From assembly GCA_905160935.1 (NCBI GenBank), contig CAJHZI010000884.1:1372001-1436000 (forward strand): 64,000 nt of DNA. Reading direction: 5' to 3'. Below, piece after piece: positions 1 to 12,394 of this stretch. The number at the start of each line of letters is the position of its first letter. Position 1 is the first letter of the stretch. Below the pieces are notes generated by a model. That model saw nothing but the letters and a program-made list of their open reading frames with translations. It had not been told where the DNA came from and made no database searches. This DNA is from Enchytraeus crypticus. Its lineage: Eukaryota > Annelida > Clitellata > Enchytraeida > Enchytraeidae. The translations under genes were made by a program, and so were the position numbers.

Positions 1-274
1 TAAAGCAGTCAATTTGCTTCCAGTTTTTAAAATCCGCATATTCATATTGTAGTTGAATAAAAACTAACTCACTATACTATTGATACAACTTACGATTAAC
101 TTCACACATTCAACTTAATTATTTGTGTGTATAATATCACTTTGTATATAGTGTGTTGAACAACATGGTTTAATTAGACCAATAACTATAAAATTAAAAT
201 TGTTTATTGTCATCCTTTTTAATCTGAAATAGTTATGCTGTATAGGAGTCTGAAATACCAGTGATTTTTGTAAC

Positions 275-757
275 GCTCTCTCCCTCTCTCTCTTAGTGCA
301 CTGCCTACTATAGGTCCGAGATTTATAAAGCCTCCACTTTTCTCGGTCTTGCGCTTTCCTCTTCATGTCCACATATGAGTGGATCTTAAAATCACGTGAC
401 ATTCATATAATGGCGTCTTCCATATCAAGGTCTTCGCTATCTTCATCTTAATGTCTTTCTTTAGGCTTTTTGTTATAAGTTCTTTCCTATTATCGAAGGC
501 TTCTTTTTCTTGTACAATTCTACTATATATTTCAGTCTCACATTTCCCACCATCTGTTATAGTATGACGTAAATATTTTAAACTCCGTACTTCTTCCAAT
601 ATTGTACCATTTATTATAATATTGACTTCACCTCTTTTCTGGGATACTCTCATCACTTTTGCCTCTTTGATGGTAACCTTCATTCCATATTTCAATGCCG
701 TATCATTCAGACTATCCTTTAGCTTCTGTAGACCAGTCTCGCTTCCCTCTACCATTC
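275..757 (-). mobile_element. LINE reverse-transcriptase C-terminal remnant with internal deletion
   Basis: Read on the minus strand, 755 down to about 390 gives GLQKLKDSLNDTALKYGMKV, then the EEVRSLKYL-HTITDGGKCETEI motif and KKDIKMKIAKTLIW. These are typical of the RT tail of LINEs often labelled 'craniofacial development protein 2-like'. The frame then jumps to the DLK-H-Y-MKRKA-DRE-W segment found at the 3' end of other copies. It finishes with the 3' word TAGTGCACTGCC and a short CT/GA run. The catalytic RT motifs are not in the window. Confidence 0.85.
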
Positions 758-944
758 CTTTGTAACGCTACCATTCCTCTGTATCGCTATGTGTTATTAA
801 TTTTTTAATTTGTGTCGGAACCAGCCTACCTGAATATATGCTGTTAGATACTGTAAGACATGTAAATGCAAAAACTAATATATATTTGTATTGTTCTTAC
901 TATCTTTATATAATGTCAGGGTGGCAAAGGAGAAAGGATCGACT

Positions 945-1095
945 TCAAGAGTTCGGTTCGGTTCGGTTTGGACGAAGTCAGAGTTCGGGTTCGGTTCGGG
1001 TTCGGCCAGAGTCTGGGTTCGGTTCGGGTTCGGTCAAAATTTCAGATTTTAGGGTTTGGTTCGGTTCGGGTTCGGGTTCGGTTCGATTCCCATCT
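945..1095 (+). repeat. GGTTCG/GGGTTCGG hexamer-type tandem repeat
   Basis: About 150 bp of imperfect GGTTCG and GGTTCGGGTTCG units, the most GC-rich stretch in the first 3.5 kb. The Ser/Gly/Val-rich frame across it has no sign of being a real protein. Confidence 0.8.
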
Positions 1096-1544
1096 CTAAT
1101 TAAAATATGTCCAAAGTAAGTCTATAAGTGTCTCAATCGAGTTCATGCGGCGGATGAAATGTCTCAAGTAAGTCTATAAGTCTATCAATATGTCATAATA
1201 GCCATTAGCTTCAGTAACTTATGTCATTTCCATTAATAGCGCGAAAATGCCATAGAGAATGATACGTTAAGTGAATATCGCTTCGAGAAGCGAATGGTTC
1301 TTTACTGAGGCACAGATATCGATAGCATTAAAATCTAGTGCAACCTCATGCAGTCTTAATATTCTACCATATACATGTACAGCTCATAGACATTCACCGG
1401 AATGCTATATTTTCCAATCGATATTCCATTGTAGAGCACTGCTAAATTAATTTTAAGAAGTATACTGCAGACTTTATGTGTCATTAACTACTGCCAAAGT
1501 TAAATATGGTGAAAATGACGCAAACAAAAAGATAAAGACGGTGA

Positions 1545-1950
1545 AAACATCGTTGTGGTCGAAGTTCTGTACAGATGTGAAACGTGGACAATAAAGAAAG
1601 AAGATATCAGGAAACTAGAGGCATTGGAAATGTGGTTATGGAGAAAGAGGGAAAAGATTAGTTAGACTGACAAAATTATAAATGAAGAAGTTCTTGAAAA
1701 AGTCGGCACAAATAGACAGTTAATAAACAAGATAATAAATAAAAACAAAAGCTGAATATGACATAACATAAAGGGGGATGGTTTGTTAAAGGATGTAACA
1801 GAAGGAGTAATACAAGGGAAAAGAGTTAGAAGAAGACCAAGACCGGGGAATTTGGATAATACGATAACAAATTCATATATAGAGATGAAAAGGAAGGTTG
1901 AGGATAGAATTGATTAGAAGAGTTATATGCCATTGGGCAGTGCACTATAA
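1545..1950 (+). mobile_element. LINE reverse-transcriptase 3' end remnant
   Basis: Plus-strand frames give YRCETWTIKKEDIRKLEALE and MWLWRKREKIS, then NEEVLEKVGTNRQLINKIIN, then VIQGKRVRRRPRPGNLDNTI and MKRKVEDRID. This is the classic C-terminal tail of the same LINE group, with stop codons and frame changes. It ends with CCATTGGGCAGTGCACTA, the family's 3' terminal word. Confidence 0.85.
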
Positions 1951-1955
1951 CGCTA

Positions 1956-3160
1956 ATTACTGCATCTGTTTCTGAGTATATCACAAGTAGAAGCAGGTCT
2001 AAGTTTACAAATCATACGGACATTACCCAGTCTTACTGTTTAGAAAAACTGTTGCTTCTAACATGCATGTGGTAACAAATCATCATATATAGGCGTTAAC
2101 AACAGCATACGCTAAATTGAGTTGTTAAAGCTTTGACGATTGCATTGACTCTACTCTAATTATCTGTTAGATTTGGAAGTAAAAATATATACAATGTGCG
2201 ATTGCTAATGAATTAGATTTGCAAAAACGGCATACTCTTTGTGGTAGTATGAAGTCTCAGGTCGTCACTCTGACGTCAATCTTTGGGGTGCAATATTCAG
2301 GGTGGAGATTATATAATGGTCTTGAGGGCAGTACCCCTATTCCTCACCTCTTTACACCTTTTACAAAATTCTGAGCTATTTATGAAATATGCTCCAAACT
2401 ACATTGTGTTTTACTTTGGTAGAGCCTACTAAATTCAATTTAATTTGCGGGCTTCTTGTTTTATTAGATTTGATACAGTTTACTGACCCACATAAACCTT
2501 GCTTACACCACTCACTCATTGCTCTTCACTTTATGTAGATTTCATTTCAGCTCGCTGGTCGCTCTTGATTGATTGTTAAATCCTTCGGAGATTGCGACTG
2601 TCTCTAAATCGGACTTTGATGGAAAACTAAATTCAATGATTTCACGGGATTTTGTGTTAAAAACTGAATAACGTTACAATCGTATTAATTTTCTTTAATT
2701 CACATTAATTCAAGTAAAGAAAACTACAATTTTTTCAATTTGTAGGTGAAGTTAATGTTACATAGGCCTACAGTTGCGAAATCACTACAAAATGAGTAAA
2801 ATTGATGCTCCAGCTAAATGTAGAAACGTTAGGCTAGACTTACTATTGCATATTGTAAATTTTTCAGTGTCCGAATTGATTAGCATTAATCTGTCATGCG
2901 CTACAAGGAAACGAGGCTATAACTTATGTTTGCTTAAGAAAATAGATAAATTGATGATTTTCAATTTACATTCACGTTTTACTATCGCTATATCGTTTTA
3001 AATTAATATAAGGTTACTTATGGTAATCCTTTAACTTGCATTACGTGAGTAAATGAAGGCATATACTTGAATCAGCTGCTTGTTCGACCATTTGCCCTAA
3101 ATAATTAACTAGTAAGAGGATTTAGCTGCAATAATCTGACAGTCATTACTTACATGTACG
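1956..3160. other. Intron sequence without recognisable features
   Basis: AT-rich sequence upstream of E1. I found no CAPS-like exon, repeat or RNA here. A 75-residue open frame at 2774-3001 has no family resemblance. Confidence 0.5.
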
Positions 3161-3162
3161 TG

Positions 3163-3175
3163 CACTATATATAAC

Positions 3176-3215
<40 letters not shown>

Positions 3216-3234
3216 TACTGTATATATATATATA

Positions 3235-3285
<51 letters not shown>
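3163..3285. repeat. (AT)n microsatellite
   Basis: About 120 bp of nearly pure AT dinucleotide with a few interruptions, 250 bp before E1. Confidence 0.95.
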
Positions 3286-3287
<2 letters not shown>

Positions 3288-3538
3288 GAAGCGATTTAGT
3301 AATTTAACGTTATTAATAATTACGTTGATTATTTAAATTCTTACCATAACATCATAATTAAAGCAATACACAAACTTAAAACTGGTAACAAACTACTCCC
3401 AATTGTGTGTGGCTTTCTTATAAAAGTTCAACGCTCAGTTGTTAAACATAATCATTTTATGAAGAATTGATTACTAATAATAGTGGTGTTAAACTAATTG
3501 TTTTTTTATTCAATATCGGTCGGTTTTTGTTCTTGCAG

Positions 3539-3705
3539 AAGAAGCGCAACTTCCCGAGGTTCGTAGTTAAGGAGATGGAGTCGATGTACGTGGAGGAGCT
3601 GAAGGCCTCAGTCAATCTCCTCATGGCAAACCTCGAGAGTCTACCCGTGACCAAGGGAAGCGCCGAGTCCAAATACTCACTGCAGAAATTTAAACGCTAC
3701 AACAA
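3539..3705 (+). CDS. CADPS: CADPS exon E1 (first in window), pre-C2 helix
   Basis: Follows acceptor TTCTTGCAG and ends at donor GTACGT, 2 nt into a codon. It encodes [13 protein letters not shown] and [17 protein letters not shown], near identical to the segment preceding the C2 domain in insect and vertebrate CAPS. The open frame runs on into the intron on both sides, but identity to CAPS stops at the splice sites. The preceding exon is not in the 3538 bases upstream. Confidence 0.95.
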
Positions 3706-4188
3706 GTACGTCAGTCATTCGACCACAATGTTAAATAAATTGTTAGATTGCTTTCCCAATAGTTAATCTTAGCGTATTTTATCTTGCTTTAAGAGGAAAT
3801 TGGCAGGAATACAATCTCTGCATCATTGAGAACCTAGTAGCAATTGGAGTGGTTCTTGTTGTACTAACTCGAAATAGCCTGATTAAGAACAAAGTGGATT
3901 GATTTAGAAATAAGTCGACAGTAATTGTAAATACAAGCTCATAACGGGCATATAAATTCACTGAGCTATTCATCGTGTATCAAAGCAGGCAAATCATGAG
4001 TAACCATGAAGCCATTGATGAATTTTGAATCAATTTTCAGAAAATAGGAATGATTATATATATATATATATATATATAGTATGTATATATAGATATATAA
4101 TATATAGAAAATATATATCATATATGGATGTATATATATATGTATCGTCGGGTCTACTAGTATATTTATGTATATAGATGTAATATAG

Positions 4189-4250
<62 letters not shown>

Positions 4251-5131
4251 ATGTTACATATATGTTTGCTATATGCAAACTATATTTGCACATGCACATA
4301 ACAAACTATGCACAGCTTTTTTAGATGTCGCCTTGATTAGCAAGATATATACGAGGTATTTATCGAATTTCCAAATTATTTTAATAGTATCAAAGCAGTT
4401 GAGATGATGCTGCCTCCAGTCCTTTCACTGAAAACTGATAGTTTCAATCACGTTTAATGAAATCCATGAATTAGAATACTATTCTCGTGCTATATGTATG
4501 GTAGTATTGTTTGTAACTGTTAAGCTGTCTTTTATATCTCTATCTAAGGTTGTCAGATATGAAAGCCTCTAATTAATTTTAATGCTATTATCTTCCGTTT
4601 TGTTCAAGTAGTAAATGTGTGCGGCATTAAGCAAAATCATGAAAGTTTTAGGATGTTCACTGTTCTAATGTTGCAAAAGAATAGAAATCTAGTTAACTTA
4701 TTACAAGTAAAAATTAAATACATTACAAATATTAATATAGTTCTAATTAATTTTAGCTTTGCGTCAATTAGTTTACATGTACTTCGCAAAACACTACAGC
4801 AGTCTGGGGCAGATCTTGCAGCCATGTAAAAACCTTCATGCTCAAAGCATCAGTGCTTCAGGCCTATCTGAGACATTCCTCAGGCTTCGATTGAAACATT
4901 CAGTTTTCTACATACTCAGTGTTCCGCTATTCTGAAAAAGCTTAGTCGAAGCTGAGAAAGGCACAGGGGGCCCACCTCATCATAATCAGAATCCCTAAAG
5001 AATAATGGTAGGCCTATATCAAGAGGAATGATATAGATGATTTAAAAATCAACTTTTATGTGGACATGAAGAGGAAAACAGAAGATGAGTGAAGGCGTTA
5101 TATATCATAGGCCTCCCAGTAGGGAATGCAC

Positions 5132-5178
<47 letters not shown>

Positions 5179-8100
5179 CACTTATTTTATTATCTGGTAA
5201 TTAGTTGATATAATCTGAGACTTAGTTGGCAGCTGAATTGTAATGCGATGCATTTCTTAACCCTTATATGACGACAACAAGGAAATCTTGACGGTTGTTG
5301 TTGCTGTCCTTATCATTTTGTTGCTGTGGAAATCAAGAGCCTGATAAGAGATTTTCCTTATTCAGTTCCAATCATAGCAGTATTAATTAAAATAAACTGC
5401 ACTTTTCTTTTCGAGGAGTCTAAGCGATTGCTAAGTACAAGAATTGGTCATCACTTACTGCAGCAATCAATTATGTTTAGTTAACATTAAATGTCACTTT
5501 ATCGCATTGTTGGCATTCATCCAAATATAATAATCAAATTATTTCAATTGTTTATACTGTAATTACTTAATAATTATGATGTTTCTCAACCTAAAAGCTA
5601 CGTTAGAGCTTAACAATCTATACTCTCTGACTGTATCGAGAATTGGTGAGGATTGCATTAATAAACGTAGACCTATAGAATTAGCATGTGAATGTGAAAG
5701 GGACTATTGTGCAGGTACGCATGCAAAATCGATTGAAAACTAGAAAAAAGAAAGAACGACAGGTGCTATAACTAATTAAATCAAGCGTTTTGCTGATTGA
5801 TCCATTGAAATCTTGCAAGAATCAGTTATTTATTGTTTCAAAATTCATATTAAAGCGGCATGATATAGAATTATGATCCAATTTATTCTTTTTTTGTACA
5901 ATATAGACAAATTACGTACCTGGACCTAGCTCTAGTTTAATTTCTGATCTGCATATATGGCCTAGCCTAAGAACTTGAAGCAGACATACCAATTCTATAC
6001 GAGCTCTGAAGAGAAATGAAATTTAATGCTTTGCCTATAAAAATAGCGGAATGCTAAATCATTGGCTAATAAAGCTCCGGAAATATGTGCTGCTATTTTT
6101 ACATGCAAAATGATATATTAATTTTCACTCTTTCAAAACCGTAGCGAAAATTTAAATGAAATCGGTCAGTGCGTCATATTAGAAACGAATGAAATAAAGC
6201 ATTTTAGCTCATTTTATTATACGCAATAAAACATATATTTTTTAGTGAATCCTCAGAAATATGAAATTCTGAAAGCATTATATTTTAGAAGCCGTAAGCG
6301 ATAAACGTAAATATTTTTTATCTTACGAATAATAACTTCTAAAGTAGGTCATTCATATTATTGCGAGAGAATAGTTGAGAATACTAACGCGAATCTGTAG
6401 TCATGACAGTGCTGCTGCAAAGCCGTTAGCAGTACAGATAGGAAATTTTACACAAATTATTTAGCCTAAACCTAAAAAATCAATTTTCTCCTACATGCTC
6501 AAATATGCAACACTTCAAATCTAAGTTTAGCATTTTCATTCGCACCACCAGTTTGCTGCTAGAGTTGGTCTGGCTGGGTTCGAATCACCGGCTTCCTGCT
6601 TGTGAGGCAAGCTTCGTGCCAACTAGTACGATAACAAATCGGCATAATCTTTAGTTATAACTAGCTTAACAGCCGCACAATTAAAACTTTTCAAATTTTA
6701 GAATTTTTTTAAACTTTAAAAATTATTTGTATATTGAAGAACTGCCATATTCATTATCGACTTTTCAATGAATGCCTTGCATGTAACAGGAGCTGGAGTC
6801 CTTTGTCTTTCGCATATAAAAAATATTATATATAATATAATACTAAAGAATAATATAAAATATTATATAATATATAATATAATAATAAAATAATTAAAAT
6901 ATTATTATGATAATGTAATATTATTTATTACAATTTATAATATTATATATTGTTAGATATAATATTGTATATCTTTATTATATATTATTCTTTGCTTTTA
7001 GAGTACTTAAGAGTGTCCGTGGTCTCGTGACCGCATCGAATCGTGACTTGAAAATAATTTGTTTTGAAATCAGAGACGCAATGCTTTACTATTGTCGCTG
7101 TTGCTGTTTTTACAACCTTTGATTTTTAAATTTATTAAACAGTTAATAGTAGTGGATAGGACACATTCTATGGGAGAAAGTTTACTAAAAGAGGTCATAG
7201 AAGATAGAATGAAAGGAAAGAGAACCAGAGGCAGACCGAGTTTGGGAATGTTGTATGTTTTAATGTTTCATTCATATCTGGACATGAAGAAGAAAACGGA
7301 CTACAGATAAGAGTGGAGGCTTTATATACCGTGGACCTTCCAGTAGACAGTGCACTGAGACAGAGACTGTTATTTTGTGTTATTGCTGCAGACCTCACAG
7401 CACCCACAACGTCTACTCCGGGGTGGCTAAACTGGACGCCTCTGAAGACAACGAGCCAGCTCTCTCAAAGATGGACGTCGTGCTGGTGTTTGCTCTAGAG
7501 GTTTTCAATGATTTAATTATTGACTGAATTAACTATTCAACAGCCTCAAATGCCCTGTATGATTGCAGATATAAGATTGATTGATATGAGCCACAGTTTA
7601 GGATATAAGGGGTTTTGCATTTTTATTTAATTATATTTAAGGTAATCCAGCGAATGACTGTTTGATCACATAACACAGGCTATGATATTAGTGCATCTTC
7701 AAACTAGTAGTTAGAGAAATCTGAAGAGGTTAAATTGTCATCTTCAGTGTTCACTTTACTACTTACTATGGATGCACTTGTGACTCTTATGATTGCTTTT
7801 CTCTATTTCTCATGCTCTAATAAAGAAGACGGAAGCGATAAATAACGGTGTCATCTTGAGACTTGTGCACCTAAAATCTTTATATCAAGCTTTTAGACGC
7901 CTGATTGCAACATAAGGAGAATCGTAGGAAAATAGCTACACTGAATATAATAGAAGGTGATCAAAACAAACGTTTGTCTTGACTATTACAAATATTTTAG
8001 AATCCATTTCTTGTGAAGACAGTTTTACGAAGTAATGAGAACAGTATCTTGAATTATTTATCTCTACGTGTATCAAATCCATATCTATCCAGAATGGATA

Positions 8101-11100
8101 AATGACGGAATTCGTGCGCATGATATCGGCATGATTACGAACTTTTTCAATAAACCCCAAAACAAACGGCTTTACGCAAGCATTTAAGACTTGTGTGGTC
8201 CAAATTCTGACCCTCTTGCCTTGGATCTTGAATTTGAACTCTTTTGATCTGGCCTTCTCTTACGGTCTTGTTTTACACCGTCAGCATCATGTGGCGTTTT
8301 AGCATTTGTTTGTATATATTCTTCCAGTTGTGTCCCTGACATTGCTTTATGGCGAGGAACTGGACGTTAAATTGATTATTGATTGATTGATTGATGTGAC
8401 CTGTTAAAGCCATACCTTCGATGAAATAAAATTAATTTCTTTGATTTGATTTCGTAACCATCGGTATCTGCCTCTGCCTCAGTCGACTCGTATGAAACAT
8501 TTACAGTTTACTCAAACTTTACTCAAACTTTACTAAACTTTACTAAACTTTACTAAACTTCCCTCAATGTTCTGTTACAAATAGGTTGAAAGAAATCTTT
8601 GATTTACGGTTATTCATTGCTGTATATTTAAGCATTGATATACATTTAATCATAGATCTACATTTAATCATTGATCTACGTTTAATCATCGATCCATATT
8701 TAATCTTTAATCTACATTTAATCATTGATCTACATTTAATCACTGATCCACATTTCATCATTGATCTACATTTAATCACCGATGTACATTTAATCATTGA
8801 TCTACATTTATTCATTGATCTACATTTAATCATTGATCTACATTTAATCATCACTGATCTACATTTAATCACTGACCTACCAGGTGGTGGTGATGGAAGT
8901 CAAGGGGTTGAAGTCGTTGGCGCCAAACAAGATCGTCTACTGCACGATGGAGGTCGATGGTGGTGAGAAACTGCAAACAGATCAGGCAGAGGCTTCCAAA
9001 CCCTGGTACGTCATACAATGCACAATCATTTCACTGTACAATATATTCGCTGCTGTAGCCACAAAGGTCGAGATACATCATGCATTGAATATTAATGAGA
9101 TTTAGGTTATGCTTGAAATTAAGGAATTCTAAAAATCTTTCTAATTTTTCTGGAATATGTCGGTTTTCATGTAGCGTATGTTTTCTATATTAGTTCAACC
9201 GTTTTCTGGTAAGTGATTACCAGAATCCCTGTGTACCTGTGAGTACATAGGATTGTGTTTATTGTACTTTTTCATATATACTTTATTTTTATTATACACA
9301 ATGAGATTCAATGTAACATATATTTTTACTCTATATTAAATTTAGTATTCAGGACACTTAGTTGAAAATATCTAATTTTTATGTTTCAAACATTTACAAT
9401 CTTAAATCCATTAAGAAAAGGAAAGTCTTCATTCAGTCTGAATCTCTGATTCAGTAGTCAGCACCAAATGTGTACAAGAAGGTATTGATCATGTTGAAGA
9501 ACGCTAATTAATTAGTGAGTTCTTGATCAACTTAAAGCGTTAATTTATGAATTCGTGATCAACAGAAAGCGTTAATCATTAAGTTCTTGATCAACTGAGA
9601 ACGTTAATCATTGAGTTCTTGATCAACTGAGAGCGTTATTCATTGAGTTCTTGATCAACTGAGAGCGTTTATCATTGAGTTCTTGATCAACGGAGAGCGT
9701 TAATCATTGAGTTCTTGATCAACTGAGAACGTTAATCATTGAGTTCTTGATCAACTGAGAGCGTTATTCATTGAGTTCTTGATCAACTGAGAACGTTAAT
9801 CATTGAGTTCTTGATCAACTGAGAGCGTTAATCATTGAGTTCTTGATCAACTGAGAGCATTATTCATTGAGTTCTTGATCAACTGAGAATGTTAATCATT
9901 GAGTTGGTGATCAACTGAGAGCGTTTAACATTGAGTTCGTGATCAACTGATAGCATTAATCAATGAGTCTTCAAAAAATTGAAAACGTTAATCTCTGGGT
10001 TCTTAATCAAATTGTAATGTTTATATGACTATATCATTAAGTCAGTTGCGTTGTGCTCATTTTGGTCTAACAATTTATGCGCAGTTTGTTTAAACGATAC
10101 TAAAATAACGTGTAAATTATGTATATTAGTTTTTATCACTACAACATCACGTGTTTAACACAGCTGGGACACTCAAGGAGACTTCACGACCAATCACCCC
10201 TTACCTTCAGTCAAGATCAAGCTCTACACCGAGAGCTCGAGGCTTTTGAGCCTGGAGGACAAGGAACTCGGGAGGGTGAGTAGGTTGATCTTCCATTTAT
10301 CACGTTCTTAGTCTGAGTAAACAGGAATGGTTTCTCAGGAAATGATGCCCCTGCCCAGTAAATTTTAGTCGAAGTTGAGGAAGGCATAGGGAGCCAACCT
10401 CGTCATAAGCAGAATCCCCCAAAAATAGCGGTATATTAAAAGGAATGTTATAAAAAATTTATAGATCCACTCGTGTATGGACATGCAGAGAAAGACAGAA
10501 GATAGAGATCAGTAGAGGCGCTTTATACCATGGACCTGCCAGTAGGCAGTGCACTAAGAGAGAGAGATAGAAAGAGTGTGGAAAATTTTAGATTAAGCTT
10601 AGAGCCAAATCTGAATAAATTTAGACTAGGATTTTAGATTATAATAACGAAAATCGCGCGTAAAGGCAGACAACTGCAGAATATCAGTAAGATCTACCAA
10701 CTCAGATAAAAATTTTGAAATGAAAAGTTACCTGTTGTCATTGGTCCAGTACAACATTAATTATTTTTATTGCAGTGCAACATGATTATTTTTTTTACAG
10801 ATACAGCCTATATCGGATCGCATTTGCAGCCAAATCTATCCTGATTAAATTAATTTGCATTAACTAAGTTAATTTACGTTCATTAAAATTTTAGTTAATT
10901 TGCTAATTTTGGTTAATTTGCTTTTTACCTTAATGTTTAGTTTATAAATTGATGATAAAAAAGATAAAATATTTTTTCGAACGCCGCCGCCCCTCTGTGT
11001 TTAAGTCAATCTCTTAAAACTTCTAGCAACGATCGCGTGATGAGCTATTTCTTACAGTAAGTACCGAAAATCTTACTATGATTACTACAAATTCTGATTA

Positions 11101-12352
11101 AAGTTTTTGGTCATCTTCTTTGAGCAAATTAGCTTCGAAATGTCACGATATGTTAGCTTCTAAGTACTTAAATTTTCTTACAATTTGAAAGCATTGATGA
11201 CAGCGTTGGATATTCATTACAACGAAAATGTAATTATTTAACATTTAACATGAAAATGTACATAATTAATTAAACTTTAATATTAAAATGTTTATAATAT
11301 ATAACTAAGCAAACTTGATCTTAAATTTAAAGGTCGTATTGAAGCCGACGGTCACGAGTTCAAAAGCAGCTGACTGGTATCCACTGCAAACAACTAAAAA
11401 CTGTCAGGATAAAAATCTTAAAATTAGAATAGCTTGCCGGATGGACAAGCCGCAAAATATGAAACATTGCGGGTTAGATTTACTTATTTGTTGTACAGTA
11501 GTTCAAAGTATCTTTTATTCAGTTGCTTACGCATTTATTTAAAGATGCACATATGTCAATTTTAAATACTTTCTTAACTTTCTACTTTCAAGCGTTCGCC
11601 TTTGTCATTAGCAACATCGAATACAGCGGTGTAACATAAGCGTAACAATACAAAAATTGCATTGAATAACATCAAGTATTTTCTTGTAACTTAAAAGTAT
11701 AACTTGTAACTTAAAAGAAGTAACAAGTTACAAGAAAACGTAGGCCTAATATTCAATATGTTATTTTCTCAAGTTATGCTCATGCTAAATAATTATCGTT
11801 GCTAAAAGGCAAAGGCTTACATTAAGTTAGTTTCTTGCATTTAAAGCGTGCCAGTCACAGAAAGAGCAACGGGATTTGAACCATACATCTAAAGATGAGC
11901 AGGAGGAAACTAATCCTTCTTGCTACATGCTCATACGTAAACACTTACATGTACCAGACAATTGTCAGATACATAAAACTAAAGTTATGCTTCTGAAACA
12001 TTTTAGATATTAATTAAAATCTCAAAGCTCGTGGTTATCGTTCGTGATTTAAATATTTTTTAATAAAACATAATTTATTAGATTTTATCACGATATTTTC
12101 TTTATAAACAATAAAAATATTGTAAATAAATATGAAGTACGTTAATTGTCATATGTATAACATTTTATATTAGATTCTTTTAGTGAATTTTACTTTTTGA
12201 TATTTCTCGAACACTGTTCACACAGACTTAGACTAATTGGATTAAATGTATGCATCTAGTTCACATCTACTTCCAGGTACTTGTACGCTTACGGTAAAAC
12301 TGTTTGGAAGAAGTGGAAGAAGCGCTATATTGTTCTAGTGCAGGTAATAGAA

Positions 12353-12394
<42 letters not shown>

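Noticed and set aside
838..1119. 93-residue Ser/Gly/Val/Arg-rich frame
   Set aside because: Made by GGTTCG hexamer repeats; no start context or family.
1..3538. Searched for the preceding CADPS exon (QMADQIARE-type sequence)
   Set aside because: No matching segment with splice sites was found; the exon must lie upstream of the window.
6540..6640. Possible tRNA gene (B-box GGTTCGAATCACC; minus-strand GCTTGCCTCACAAGC looks like an anticodon arm)
   Set aside because: No closing acceptor stem or good A box could be paired on either strand; probably SINE or tRNA debris.
8564..8966. Long open frames on both strands (Met/Ile/Lys/Arg and Ile/Asp/Leu/His repeats)
   Set aside because: They are an 18-bp tandem array read in frame; only the last part overlaps the real exon E3.
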